DNA of 64,000 bases, from contig JAFAAS010000187.1 of the NCBI GenBank assembly GCA_023426435.1, forward strand, positions 9,158-73,157, given 5' to 3'. The stretch comes from Verrucomicrobiota bacterium (lineage in GTDB: Bacteria > Verrucomicrobiota > Verrucomicrobiia > Opitutales > Opitutaceae). How positions within the stretch are numbered: position 1 is the first letter of the stretch; the number at the start of each line of letters is the position of its first letter. Below are positions 24,891-34,066 of the stretch, in pieces. Made by a program: the position numbers and the translations under genes. The notes beneath the pieces were generated by a model. It was not told the DNA's origin. It made no database searches and worked only from the letters and a program-made list of their open reading frames with translations.

Positions 24891-25529
24891 TTACGCGCCC
24901 GCCGCGACGGTCGCGAAGTTCCGATAGATCTGCAGTCCTTTCGCCTGGCTTTTCTCCGGGTGAAACTGCGTCGCGAACACCCGACCCCGCCCGATCGCCG
25001 CCGTGAAGATCCCGCCATAATCGCACTCCGCCAACACCAGCTCCGCCTCCCGCGGCACACAGTGAAAGCTGTGCACAAAATAAAACGACTCGCCTTCGCG
25101 CGTCAGCGAGTTCGCCAGCGGCGAATCCGCCTGCCGAAACGTCACCGTGTTCCAGCCCATGTGCGGAATCTTGATCCCTGCCGGACGCCGGAAACGCACC
25201 ACCTCGCCGGCGAAAACTCCCAGCCCCTTCACATCCCCTTCCTCCGATCGCTCGAACAGCGCCTGCATCCCAAGACACACCCCCAAAAACGGCCGATCCG
25301 CCGCGATCCACTCACGCACGGCATCGTCCAACTTCGTCGCCCGCAGCGACGCCACGCAGTCGCGCAACGCCCCCACGCCCGGCAACACCAGCCCCTGCCC
25401 GCCACTCGCCGCCAGCTCCTCCGGCGTGCGCACGACCCGCGGCTCCGCCCCCACCGCCTCCAACGCCTTCGTGACGCTGCGCAGGTTGCAAATACCGGTA
25501 TCGATAACGGCGATGGGAGTGGCACTCAT
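24891..25529 (-). CDS. hisH: Imidazole glycerol phosphate synthase, glutamine amidotransferase subunit
   Basis: 212 residues. Supplies ammonia to HisF for IGP and AICAR formation. Class I amidotransferase: VIDTGICNLRSVTKALEAVG, LVLPGVGALRDC, nucleophile Cys in LGVCLGMQALFE, PHMGWN, YFVHSF and ATQFHPEKSQ. The ATG at 25529 coincides with the outer base of a REP; in-frame coding potential further upstream is REP sequence. HisF is not in this window. Confidence 0.96.
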   Translation of the reverse strand: MSATPIAVIDTGICNLRSVTKALEAVGAEPRVVRTPEELAASGGQGLVLPGVGALRDCVASLRATKLDDAVREWIAADRPFLGVCLGMQALFERSEEGDVKGLGVFAGEVVRFRRPAGIKIPHMGWNTVTFRQADSPLANSLTREGESFYFVHSFHCVPREAELVLAECDYGGIFTAAIGRGRVFATQFHPEKSQAKGLQIYRNFATVAAGA

Positions 25530-25595
25530 GTAGGAGCGAGCTTGCTCGCGATGGAGAATCGCGCTGAACGAATCGCCTGCAAGCAGGCTCCTACA
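25529..25595. repeat. REP pair 3 (hisB-hisH gap)
   Basis: Copy 25529-25552 carries a changed stem (GCGAGCTTGCTCGC) and copy 25572-25595 is inverted (GCCTGCAAGCAGGC), 19 bp apart. The pair fills the whole gap: one end supplies the A of the hisH ATG, and the other contains the hisB stop TAG (25591-25593). Confidence 0.95.
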
Positions 25596-26193
25596 ATTTC
25601 CCCTTCGTGCTCGGCAGCAAATCCGCCGCTCGCGGCTCGATCTGCGTCGCCGCGTCCAACGCGCGCGCGAGGCCCTTGAAGATCGCCTCCGCCACGTGAT
25701 GCGGCTCCTCGCCATAGACGAGTTGCACGTGGAGATTCGCCCCGAGGGCATTGCTGAACGCGCGGCAAAATTCTTTCACCAGCACGATGTTGAAATCGCG
25801 CACGAACATCGTCGGCGCATTGGCCTCGTAAACCAGGTGCGGCCGCCCGCCGACATCGACGACGATCCGCGCCAGTGATTCGTCCATCGGCAGGAGAAAA
25901 AATCCGTAACGCTTGATGCCGACTTTGTCGCCGAGCGCTTCCTTGAAAGCTTGCCCGAGCACGAGTCCGACATCCTCGACCGTGTGGTGATAGTCGACGT
26001 CCACGTCGCCGATCGCCTTCACCTCGAGATCGAACAACCCGTGCTTCGCGAACAGCGTCAGCATGTGATCGAAAAACGGCACGCCCGTGTCGATCTTCGC
26101 CGCGCCGCGACCGTCGATCGCGAGCGAAAGCGTGATATCGGTCTCCGCCGTCTTGCGGGAAACCTGCGCTACGCGTTGGGAGCCTTTAGCCAT
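25591..26193 (-). CDS. hisB: Imidazoleglycerol-phosphate dehydratase
   Basis: 200 residues, monofunctional form without the phosphatase domain. Metal-binding His clusters are visible: GVPFFDHMLTLFAKHG, DYHHTVEDVGLVLGQA, and in the second half RPHLVYEA and HVQLVYGEEPHHVAEAIFKGLARAL. The ATG at 26193 overlaps the 3' end of hisC by 25 bp. Its stop TAG lies inside a REP. Confidence 0.97.
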   Translation of the reverse strand: MAKGSQRVAQVSRKTAETDITLSLAIDGRGAAKIDTGVPFFDHMLTLFAKHGLFDLEVKAIGDVDVDYHHTVEDVGLVLGQAFKEALGDKVGIKRYGFFLLPMDESLARIVVDVGGRPHLVYEANAPTMFVRDFNIVLVKEFCRAFSNALGANLHVQLVYGEEPHHVAEAIFKGLARALDAATQIEPRAADLLPSTKGKL

Positions 26194-27275
26194 TCGTCGA
26201 AGGAGTTTTGCAGGACGAGCATCTCGTCGTCCGTGCCGACGCTGATGCGCAGGAACGAAGCGGTCAAGGCATGGCTCGGGAAGTAACGCACGAGCACTTT
26301 GCGCGAGCACAGAAAATCGTAAGCCGCCTTCGCCACCGCCGGCCCGCTCTCCCCGCGCGCCGTCTTCGGCTCCGTAAAGATGAAATTCGCCTGGGTCGGA
26401 TAAGTGAACCAACCGCGTTGCTTCGAAAACCGCTCCACCGCCGCGTCACGCGTCGCCTTCACCCGCGCCACCATGGCCGCGAAATACGCCGTATCGCCGA
26501 TCGCCGCGAGCGCCGCCGCCTGCGAGAGCCGGTTCACATTATAGCTGTCGCGCACGCGATCGAGCAGGTCGACGATTTCGGGATGCGCCAGCGCATAGCC
26601 GACGCGAATCCCCGCGAGCGCATACGCTTTCGAAAGCGTGCGCACGACCACGAGCCGCGGATGGCGCGCGAGCAACGACACCGCGTTCTCGCTCGCAAAG
26701 GGCGCATACGCCTCGTCGACGATCAACACGCCCGCGAACCGCGACAGCACTTGCTCGATCTCCGTATTCGAAAACCCAACACCCGTCGGCGCATTCGGCG
26801 AGGTGAGGAAAAACGCCCGCGCCCGCGACGCCACGATCCGCTCCACCGGGAGTTTCATCGATCGATCGAATTCGATCGTTTCCGCCCGCCCGTCCTGGAT
26901 CGCCACGAGCACCGGATAAAGCGAGTAGCTCGGCAGCATGTATCCGGCAGCTGGATGCGTCCCGACGAACACGCGCATCAGCAGGTTCAAAATGTCGTCC
27001 GATCCATTCCCCACCACGACATTCTCCTCCGCGACCCCGTGCATCCGCGCGATCGCCGCCCGCAAAGGCGCGCTCTTCGGATTCGGATAGAGCCGCAGCG
27101 AGGCGCCATCTTCGCCCAGTTCCCGCCGCACCGCCTCCGCCACACGCGGGCTCGGCGGATACGGACATTCATTCGTGTTGAGCTTCACCCAACCCGCTTC
27201 CGTCGGCTGCAAGCCAGGCGTGTAAGCGTGAAGTTTTTCGACGTGCGGGAGAGCGAGAGAGGAAAGTGGTTCCAT
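26169..27275 (-). CDS. hisC: Histidinol-phosphate aminotransferase
   Basis: 368 residues, PLP-dependent fold type I. Landmarks are KLNTNECPYPPSP, NVVVGNGSDDILNLLMR, LTSPNAPTGVGF, VDEAYAPFA, the PLP lysine in TLSKAYALAGIRVGYA and C-terminal FLRISVGTDDEM. The ATG at 27275 again abuts a REP. It overlaps hisB by 25 bp, so the two are probably coupled. Confidence 0.97.
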   Translation of the reverse strand: MEPLSSLALPHVEKLHAYTPGLQPTEAGWVKLNTNECPYPPSPRVAEAVRRELGEDGASLRLYPNPKSAPLRAAIARMHGVAEENVVVGNGSDDILNLLMRVFVGTHPAAGYMLPSYSLYPVLVAIQDGRAETIEFDRSMKLPVERIVASRARAFFLTSPNAPTGVGFSNTEIEQVLSRFAGVLIVDEAYAPFASENAVSLLARHPRLVVVRTLSKAYALAGIRVGYALAHPEIVDLLDRVRDSYNVNRLSQAAALAAIGDTAYFAAMVARVKATRDAAVERFSKQRGWFTYPTQANFIFTEPKTARGESGPAVAKAAYDFLCSRKVLVRYFPSHALTASFLRISVGTDDEMLVLQNSFDEWLKAPNA

Positions 27276-27346
27276 GTAGGAGCGAGCTTGCTCGCGATAA
27301 AGGGGAAGAATTGATGCAGCGCCACCGCCTGCAAGCAGGCGCCTAC
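27275..27346. repeat. REP pair 4 (hisD-hisC gap)
   Basis: Copy 27275-27298 (GCGAGCTTGCTCGC stem) and inverted copy 27323-27346 (GCCTGCAAGCAGGC) lie 24 bp apart and fill the gap completely. The hisC ATG starts on the outer base, and the hisD stop TAG (27343-27345) lies in the other copy. The layout is identical to pair 3. Confidence 0.95.
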
Positions 27347-28638
27347 TGCACGCGGATCTTGGCCGAACGACCGTGCGCATCCAGCCGCTCCAGCGCCGCA
27401 AACGCCGCGACGATCGGCTCGCCTTTCTTCAGGCTCTTGCGGTCGTAACGCACGATGCTCGTCCGCCGCAGAAAATCCGTCGCGCGCATCCCGCTGAAGT
27501 AGCGGCCCGCGCGTCCCGTCGGCAGCACGTGGCTCGGTCCCGCCGTGAAATCGCCCAACGCCGTCGGCGTATCGTTGCCGATCATGATCGCTCCGGCCGT
27601 CGTCACCAGCTTCACGAGCTTCTTCGCGGACGCATCGCTCACGAGCAATTCGAGATGCTCCGGCGCGACGTAATTCGCGACCTCCGCCGCTTGCGCGAGC
27701 GTCTTCACTTCGACCGCCAGAAAGCCGTGCTCCAGCACGCGCTGCGTCTTTTCCGAACGCGCGAGAAACTGCAGCTGATTCTGCACCTCGACGGAGATCG
27801 CATCGATCAACGCCGCCGAGGTCGCAACCAGGTAAATCTTTTCGCGCCCCGATCCGTGTTCCGCCTGCGCGAGCAAATCCGCCGCCGCATAATCGATGCG
27901 GGCCGTCTCGTCCGCGATCACCATCACCTCGCTCGGACCCGGCAGGCCGTTCACGCCGACCGTGCCAAACACCTGGCGCATCGCCTCGCAGGTATAGGCG
28001 TTGCCTGGACCGAAAATCTTGTCGACCGCCGGAATCGTCGTCGTGCCATACGCCATCGCGCCCACCGCTTGCACGCCGCCCACGCGATACACTTCCGTCA
28101 CGCCGACCAGGTGCAACGCCGCCAGCAATCCGTCCGCGATTTTCCCTTCGGAGTTCGAGGGCGTGAACACCGCGATCTCCGGGCAGCCCGCGATCTTCGC
28201 CAGCGTAACCGTCATCAACACCGTCGAAACCAGCGGCACTTGTCCGCCCGGAACGTAAAGCCCCACGCGGCGAATCGGATCGAACTTCTCGCCGATCAAA
28301 GCGCCGTGCGGATTCTTCGCCGTCCAGCCTTTCGGCAGGCCGCGCTTGTTGAACGCCACGATGCTTTCGTGCGCGGCGACCAACGCCTTGCGCTCCGCAT
28401 TCGGCAGCCGCTTCGCCGCCGCCGCGATCTCAGCCTCCGGCACGCGCAGGTCGCGCGAGCGCAGACGCGCGCCGTCGAACTTCGCCGCATAATACACGAC
28501 GGCCTCGTCGCCACGCTGCCGCACGTCGGCGAGGATCGCAGCTACGGAGTCGGAGATTTCCCGCGGCACCACCGCGTCCCGACAGAACTCCGCCAGATCG
28601 GCGGCGAAAGTTTTGGAGGCGTAGTTCAGCGTGCGCAT
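27343..28638 (-). CDS. hisD: Histidinol dehydrogenase
   Basis: 431 residues. NAD- and zinc-dependent oxidation of histidinol to histidine. Family blocks are RVGLYVPGGQVPLVSTVLM, the VYRVGGVQAVGAMAYGT segment, DKIFGPGNAYTCEAMRQVFG, GLPGPSEVMVIAD, LLAQAEHGSG, NYVAPEHLELLV and GPSHVLPTGRAGRYFSG. ATG at 28638. First gene of the hisDCBH run. Confidence 0.98.
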   Translation of the reverse strand: MRTLNYASKTFAADLAEFCRDAVVPREISDSVAAILADVRQRGDEAVVYYAAKFDGARLRSRDLRVPEAEIAAAAKRLPNAERKALVAAHESIVAFNKRGLPKGWTAKNPHGALIGEKFDPIRRVGLYVPGGQVPLVSTVLMTVTLAKIAGCPEIAVFTPSNSEGKIADGLLAALHLVGVTEVYRVGGVQAVGAMAYGTTTIPAVDKIFGPGNAYTCEAMRQVFGTVGVNGLPGPSEVMVIADETARIDYAAADLLAQAEHGSGREKIYLVATSAALIDAISVEVQNQLQFLARSEKTQRVLEHGFLAVEVKTLAQAAEVANYVAPEHLELLVSDASAKKLVKLVTTAGAIMIGNDTPTALGDFTAGPSHVLPTGRAGRYFSGMRATDFLRRTSIVRYDRKSLKKGEPIVAAFAALERLDAHGRSAKIRVQ

Positions 28639-28716
28639 GGCGGCTATGAAAAGGTTTCGCAGGAGCGTTCGATCGACGCGGCTTCCCTCCGGCGGCCCGA
28701 AGACCACCGGACGAAA

Positions 28717-29469
28717 TCATCGCAAGGTGGGCAGAGGCACCGCGAAGAGTTCCGACGGAAAGGTTTCGTTCACCGTGATCTTTTCGAAGGTGATGGTGCG
28801 CGCTTCGGTCCCGTTGTCGTTCTTCTGTGTGATCCGGAGCGTCTTCGCAAAACGGATACCGCCCGCGGTCATCTCACCGTCTTCACGAATGTTGCTGTTC
28901 TCGTCGCCCGTATAAACGAGCTCGCCGGTGGCTTCGTTGAAATAGCGGTAGTAGATCAGCGTCGGGCTGTGAATGAACGCCACCTTCCGGCAGCTCACGC
29001 CGTCGATCGTCACCGGGCCCTGGTCTTCAACCGTCCCGCCGATTTTCTCGATCCCCCGAAAAAACGACAGGTTCTGCCACACGTCGGCGCGAAGTTGTTT
29101 GATCTGGTCCACGCCGAGCTGGCTCTGCTGCCAATTCGTGGGATCCGACGCATCCGTCACGCGACGCCACGCATCGTAGCCGTCCAACGCGCTCACCTCG
29201 ATCATCTCGCTCGACGTGATTTCGATGCGTTGCTGCGCGGGCTTTTGGAGATAAATCTCGATCCGATACTGCGCCTGCTTCGCCGGATCGCGCGGATCCG
29301 GAGCCGTCATCGTGCCGACATAATGAATCGACTTCACCGCATCGAGGACGTGATCCGGCGCCAGGCGGGCGCGCGCTTTCGCGATGATCGCGGGCTCGGC
29401 AGCTTGAACGGCGACCGCGGCAACAAAAGCGAGAGCGACGGCGAGCACGCGAAGCGGGGGGAAAATCAT
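28717..29469 (-). CDS. Exported LolA-like / outer-membrane lipoprotein-sorting-like protein
   Basis: 250 residues with a signal peptide (PPLRVLAVALAFVAAVAVQAAE, cleavage near AQA/AE). The mature part alternates beta-strands in the manner of LolA/LolB-like half-barrels: IHYVGTMTAP, YRIEIYLQKPAQQRIEI, YDAWRRVTD, RKVAFIHSPTLIYYRYFNEATGELVYTG, then FAKTLRITQKNDNGTEARTITFEKI. It would act in the periplasm; the cargo is unknown. It lies between guaA and hisD. Confidence 0.7.
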   Translation of the reverse strand: MIFPPLRVLAVALAFVAAVAVQAAEPAIIAKARARLAPDHVLDAVKSIHYVGTMTAPDPRDPAKQAQYRIEIYLQKPAQQRIEITSSEMIEVSALDGYDAWRRVTDASDPTNWQQSQLGVDQIKQLRADVWQNLSFFRGIEKIGGTVEDQGPVTIDGVSCRKVAFIHSPTLIYYRYFNEATGELVYTGDENSNIREDGEMTAGGIRFAKTLRITQKNDNGTEARTITFEKITVNETFPSELFAVPLPTLR

Positions 29470-29493
29470 AAGGCGCGGAGTTTGAAGAAAATT

Positions 29494-29526
29494 GGCCGGC
29501 GAGGGAAGCCAGCTTTGCCGCCGGCC
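29494..29526. terminator. Hairpin between guaA and the LolA-like gene
   Basis: A perfect 8-bp stem GGCCGGCG/CGCCGGCC with a 17-nt loop lies downstream of guaA on the minus strand, followed by a weak AATTTT tract. It may be a terminator or another intergenic palindrome. Confidence 0.4.
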
Positions 29527-29554
29527 AAGCCCTGCCGAAAAGTCTGGCGCGACC

Positions 29555-31096
29555 TTATTCCCACTCGATCGTCGCGGGCGGCTTCGAACTGATATCGAGC
29601 ACCACGCGACTCACGCCCCGAACTTCGTTCGTGATCCGGCTGGAGATTTTTTGCAGCACATCGTGCGGGATCTTCGCCCAGTCCGCCGTCATCGCGTCGA
29701 CGCTCTCCACGATCCGCAACGCAATCACGTAGTCGTAAGTGCGTTCGTCACCGAACACGCCCACCGTTCGCACTGGCAGGAAAACGCAGAACGACTGCCA
29801 GACTTTGTAATAAAGTCCCGAAGCCATCATCTCCTCGTGCAACACCGCATCGGCGTCGCGAAGGATCTGAAGATTCTCCGCCGTGATCTCGCCCATGACG
29901 CGCACGCCCAGGCCGGGGCCGGGGAACGGCTGCCGCCATACCACTTCCTTGGGAAGCCCGAGCGCCGCGCCGACTTTGCGCACCTCGTCCTTGAACAATT
30001 CGCGCAACGGTTCGACCAGCTTCAGCTTCATCCGCTCCGGCAGGCCGCCGACATTGTGATGCGTTTTGATGAGCGAGGCCGGATTGTTTCCGATCGAAAC
30101 GCTCTCGATCACGTCGGGATAAAGCGTGCCCTGCGCGAGGAACTCCGCGCTGCCTTTGATCGAACGCAGCGACTTCTCGAATACCTCCACAAACGTGCGG
30201 CCGATGATCTTCCGCTTCTGCTCCGGATCGGTCACGCCTTTCAAACGCCGCAGGAAAAGCTTCGACGCATCCACCACCCGCAGGTCGATGCGGAAATGCT
30301 TCGCGTAAAGTTTCTCCACATACTCGCGCTCCCCTTTCCGAATGAGTCCGTTGTCGACGAAGATGCAGGTGAGCTGCTTCCCAATCGCCTTGTGCAACAA
30401 GGCCGCCGCGACCGAAGAATCCACGCCGCCGGAAAGCCCGAGGATCACGCGCGACTTGCCGACTTTCTCACGAATCTCCGCGACCGCGTGCGCGATGAAA
30501 TCCTTGGTCGTCCAATCCTGGCTCGCTCCGCAAATGCCGACGATGAAGTTGCGGATCATGTCCACGCCGCGCTCGGTGTGAAACACCTCGGGATGAAACT
30601 GAATGCCGTAAAAGCGGCGTTTCGCGTCCTCGATTCCTGAATACGGCGAGTTTTCCGATACCGCCGTCGCGACGAAACCGGGCGGGAGTTTCGCGAGCTT
30701 GTCGCCGTGAGAATTCCAAATGCGCAGCTTGCGCGGCAACCCGGCGAAGAGCTTGCCCGGTCGCTTGATCGTGAGATGGCCGTGGCCGTATTCGCGCGCC
30801 TTGCTGTGCTCGACCTTCCCGCCCAGGAAGTGGCCCATCAGCTGCACGCCGTAGCAGATGCCAAGCACCGGCACACCCAGTTCGAAGATCGCCGGATCCG
30901 GATGCGGCGCGTTCTTCGCATAAACGCTTTGCGGCCCACCCGAGAGGATGATGCCGATCACGCCTTCCTCGCGCAACTTCGCCGCGGGCGTCGCATAATG
31001 ATAGATCTTCGAGTAAACCTGACACTCGCGAATCCGGCGGGCGATGACTTGCGTGAGCTGCGAACCGAAGTCCAGGACGGCAATTGTCTGAGGCAT
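29555..31096 (-). CDS. guaA: GMP synthase (glutamine-hydrolysing)
   Basis: 513 residues, two-domain form. The N-terminal amidotransferase has AVLDFGSQLTQVIARRIRE, LSGGPQSVY, nucleophile Cys in GICYGVQLMGH and FHPEVFHTERG. The ATP-pyrophosphatase domain has the PP-loop LGLSGGVDSSVAAALLH. The C-terminal dimerisation domain has WRQPFPGPGLGVRVMGE and ends SSKPPATIEWE. Converts XMP to GMP. ATG at 31096 (MPQTIAVL). Confidence 0.99.
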   Translation of the reverse strand: MPQTIAVLDFGSQLTQVIARRIRECQVYSKIYHYATPAAKLREEGVIGIILSGGPQSVYAKNAPHPDPAIFELGVPVLGICYGVQLMGHFLGGKVEHSKAREYGHGHLTIKRPGKLFAGLPRKLRIWNSHGDKLAKLPPGFVATAVSENSPYSGIEDAKRRFYGIQFHPEVFHTERGVDMIRNFIVGICGASQDWTTKDFIAHAVAEIREKVGKSRVILGLSGGVDSSVAAALLHKAIGKQLTCIFVDNGLIRKGEREYVEKLYAKHFRIDLRVVDASKLFLRRLKGVTDPEQKRKIIGRTFVEVFEKSLRSIKGSAEFLAQGTLYPDVIESVSIGNNPASLIKTHHNVGGLPERMKLKLVEPLRELFKDEVRKVGAALGLPKEVVWRQPFPGPGLGVRVMGEITAENLQILRDADAVLHEEMMASGLYYKVWQSFCVFLPVRTVGVFGDERTYDYVIALRIVESVDAMTADWAKIPHDVLQKISSRITNEVRGVSRVVLDISSKPPATIEWE

Positions 31097-31236
31097 GTGC
31101 GACGTGGGAAACGGACAGCACAACGCAGACCGCTTGTGGGGCGCAAGCCGCGATTCACCACGGAAAGGAACGGCTTTCCAATCCGCCCGGAGGTGCGCTC
31201 CTTCCATCGGACCGCAAACCTCATTCTACAACTCAC

Positions 31237-32412
31237 TCACTGTGAGGCTCCGCGATCAAATCCGCCGCGGAGCGCTTGAACAAAGGCATTGCGAAACAGC
31301 GTTCCGATCGTCGACCAGACATCGACTTCGTTGTCCGCAAAGTTCCCGTTGAAGGGCGCACGGGTCGCAACTTGCTCCTCTTGATTGTTCTCGAGCACCG
31401 TCGCCACGGCGCTGACCACCTTCTCTTTCGCCCGCTCGAGGATGTTCTTCTCGTCGTCGTTCGCCGTTTCAAACTCCAGATCATGGAAGAGCGGCTTCAC
31501 GTAGCCGTTGTAAGCGCCACCGCCGGCTTCGACTTCGAAAAACATCTCGAAGGTTCCTCGCGAGACGTCCACGTCGGCATACGCGTTCAGAAAATCGTTG
31601 GCCGCCGCCAATTCGACGCCCCGCAGCTCCATGTTGGCCGAGAAGGTCGGCTCCTCCGCAATCGGATTCACCTGAATCTCGGACCGCAGCTGACCGTTGC
31701 CCGTCGTCGTCGCTTCGATGCGCACTTTTGCAGGAAGCGGGTCGCCATTCGCCTTCGGCCGATTTTGCAGGTCGCTCGCGACGATGTGGAGATTCTCGAC
31801 GCCAACCTCGGCCGTCGGATTTTCCGAGCGATCGATGAAACGCACCCGCGTGTTCTTCACTTCCAGCTTGTTCAACTCCATCGGAAACGAATTGCGGAAC
31901 ACATCCTGCCAGCGCTGCACCTCGCGCCTCTTTTGCTGCAGCTCCGCATTGAGCTCGGCCGTGTCGTCTTCCTCCGGGGTCTTGTGGCGTTTGACGACGA
32001 TGATCTCCGCGCCGTCCACGACCGCGCTGCCGCCGAGCCGACCCGCCAACAACGCACTCGGCGCCAGTCGCATCGAGGCCTTCCGGACATGAACCACCGG
32101 CAAATCGCTTTCGTGCCCACGCTCGTAGAGAACGAAATTTTCCACGTCGATCGCCCCGCGCCACAATGCCAGCGTCACCGCATCCGTCCGACCGGCAAAA
32201 CCGTCGATCGCGGCGAGCTCGCGATTCACGATCGATTTCGCAATCGGCGAACCGACAAAGCGAATCAACACGAGCAGCGTTGCGATCACGACGAGCACGC
32301 CCACCCAGCGCCGCCGGCGATGGCGCGACGGCCGCTCTGCTCGCGTCGCGTAAGTTTGGGGGACCAGGGGCGAGCGACGCCGACGCAAACGGGTAAACGT
32401 GAGCAAACTCAT
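31237..32412 (-). CDS. AsmA/DUF748-like membrane-anchored protein
   Basis: 391 residues. A basic N-terminus (HRRRRW) precedes one transmembrane helix (VGVLVVIATLLVLIRFVG), then a periplasmic beta-rich domain with the AsmA/DUF748 pattern (LALWRGAIDVENFVLYERG, KASMRLAPSALLAGRLGGSAVVDGAEIIV, ...NTRVRFIDRSENPTAEVGVENLHIVASDL). Members of the AsmA superfamily bridge inner and outer membranes and are linked to lipid transport and outer-membrane integrity. Assignment is by pattern, not by a catalytic motif. The ATG at 32412 is preferred over an upstream in-frame start. Confidence 0.72.
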   Translation of the reverse strand: MSLLTFTRLRRRRSPLVPQTYATRAERPSRHRRRRWVGVLVVIATLLVLIRFVGSPIAKSIVNRELAAIDGFAGRTDAVTLALWRGAIDVENFVLYERGHESDLPVVHVRKASMRLAPSALLAGRLGGSAVVDGAEIIVVKRHKTPEEDDTAELNAELQQKRREVQRWQDVFRNSFPMELNKLEVKNTRVRFIDRSENPTAEVGVENLHIVASDLQNRPKANGDPLPAKVRIEATTTGNGQLRSEIQVNPIAEEPTFSANMELRGVELAAANDFLNAYADVDVSRGTFEMFFEVEAGGGAYNGYVKPLFHDLEFETANDDEKNILERAKEKVVSAVATVLENNQEEQVATRAPFNGNFADNEVDVWSTIGTLFRNAFVQALRGGFDRGASQ

Positions 32413-32637
32413 GCGTTTCCACCCGCTTGCCGGATGCCAACCGTCCAACTCACGAACGCTCAACCCACTCCCCTTCGACGCCGCCTTCTAGTTGGCCGCA
32501 ACCTGCAAGGTCACGATCACGCGAACCAGCAAACTGCATGATCGCGCGGAAGCTATTTTCGCGTCCGCCCACCCGGTGATGCGGGAACTGCTTTCCTCTC
32601 GCGTCGCATTTCGCGCTCGTTGCAATCGACGCTCTCC

Positions 32638-33858
32638 ATGTTTCCTCCACTCGGCACGATCGTCCGCTGTGTGATCCAGCAGCCGGGTTATCCGGGAGTG
32701 CTCGCCGCCAATTTCGCGCTCGGCATGGCATCGTCATTCGTCGTGCCGTTCCTCTCGATGTGGGGCACGCTCCACATCGGGATGTCGCCGGTCCTGTTCG
32801 GCACGTTCATGACGATCACGTCCGTCAGCGCGATCGTGCTCAGCACCTTGCTTGCGCGTTGGTCAGACAGTCACGTGCCGCGCCGGACCATGCTCATCGT
32901 CGGCAGCCTTTGCGGCATGCTCGGCTACTCGGGTTACGCCTTTCTCACCGATGTCACGGCGCTGCTCCTGTGCGGGTCGCTGCTCGTCGGCACGGCGACG
33001 GTGAACTTCTCGCAGCTGTTCGCGTTCGTGCGCGAGGAACTCGCGCGACCGGAGAACAAGAGCGCCGACATGCCGCTTTTGATGAGTTTGCTGCGCGTGT
33101 CGTTCTCACTCGCCTGGACGGTCGGCCCGGCGATCGGCGCGTGGGTCACGGTGCACTGGGGTTATCGCGGAATCTTCCTCGGGGCCGTGTCGCTCTTCGC
33201 GATCTTCCTGGTTTTTGCGCTTCGCTTCGTCCCACACCGGCCGCATCCGCCGGTGGCGCGCCACACGAACCGCCCGTCGCTCATCCGGGTGCTCGCACGA
33301 GGAGACGTCGTTTCCACGTTCATCGCGCTGGTGCTGGTTTTCGCCGCGTTCAGCATGAACATGATGAACCTGCCGCTGCTCGTGACGCAGGCGCTCGCCG
33401 GCACCAAAGCGGATGTGGGCTGGATCTTCAGCATCGCTCCGGTTTTCGAGGTGCCGCTCATGATCTGGTTCGGACAACTCGCCGCCCGCGGGCATCAGGT
33501 GGGATTGATCCGCTTCGGCGTGATCGTTTCCGCCGTCTATTTCGTCGCCCTGATCTTCGCGCAGGCGCCATGGCACATCTACCCGATGCAAATCCTGAGC
33601 GCGATCGCCATCGCGATCATGACGAATATCACGATCACGTTCTTGCAGGACATGCTTCCCGGACACACCGGCCTCGCGACCACGCTCTACTCGAATTCGT
33701 TCAGCGGCGGCAGCCTGATCGGCTTTCTCACCTTCGGACTTCTGCTCGAACGCGTCGGCTACCGCGGCGTGTTCGTGATCTGCGTCGCACTGTGCGCCGC
33801 CGCCCTAGGATTGCTGCTCCTCTCGCGTCTCCGAAATCGGATGACCGCGGTTACGTAG
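32638..33858 (+). CDS. MFS transporter, sugar-efflux (SetA)-like
   Basis: 406 residues, 12 predicted transmembrane segments. The loop-2/3 MFS signature LLARWSDSHVPRRTMLIVG is clear. Further segments include AWTVGPAIGAWVTVHWGYRGIFLG and SFSGGSLIGFLTFGLLLERVGYRGVF, which resemble the SET sugar efflux family of proton-driven exporters. The substrate is uncertain. ATG at 32638; a TTG 18 bp upstream is possible. Confidence 0.82.
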   Translation: MFPPLGTIVRCVIQQPGYPGVLAANFALGMASSFVVPFLSMWGTLHIGMSPVLFGTFMTITSVSAIVLSTLLARWSDSHVPRRTMLIVGSLCGMLGYSGYAFLTDVTALLLCGSLLVGTATVNFSQLFAFVREELARPENKSADMPLLMSLLRVSFSLAWTVGPAIGAWVTVHWGYRGIFLGAVSLFAIFLVFALRFVPHRPHPPVARHTNRPSLIRVLARGDVVSTFIALVLVFAAFSMNMMNLPLLVTQALAGTKADVGWIFSIAPVFEVPLMIWFGQLAARGHQVGLIRFGVIVSAVYFVALIFAQAPWHIYPMQILSAIAIAIMTNITITFLQDMLPGHTGLATTLYSNSFSGGSLIGFLTFGLLLERVGYRGVFVICVALCAAALGLLLLSRLRNRMTAVT

Positions 33859-33974
33859 CGGAAGCGGCTACCCGCAGGAAGCGATTCGCTTCGCACCGGC
33901 TCCGCCGGAGATGCACCGCGTCCTTCGAAAACGGCACCGCTCCCACCACCCTGGCCCTGCGCGCTTACCAAATA

Positions 33975-34006
33975 AATAGGCGCGCGAAAATCGCGCGCCT
34001 ATTTTC
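33975..34006. terminator. Bidirectional terminator
   Basis: A perfect 13-bp stem AATAGGCGCGCGA/TCGCGCGCCTATT with an AAA loop is followed by TTTT on the plus strand, with an A-tract on the other side. It lies between the convergent MFS gene and the small lysine-rich gene and can serve both. Confidence 0.9.
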
Positions 34007-34066
34007 AAGAAGGATAACGGTCCGTCTCAGCGAGTGATCGTGAGACGAACGCGAGACCTCGCACTC

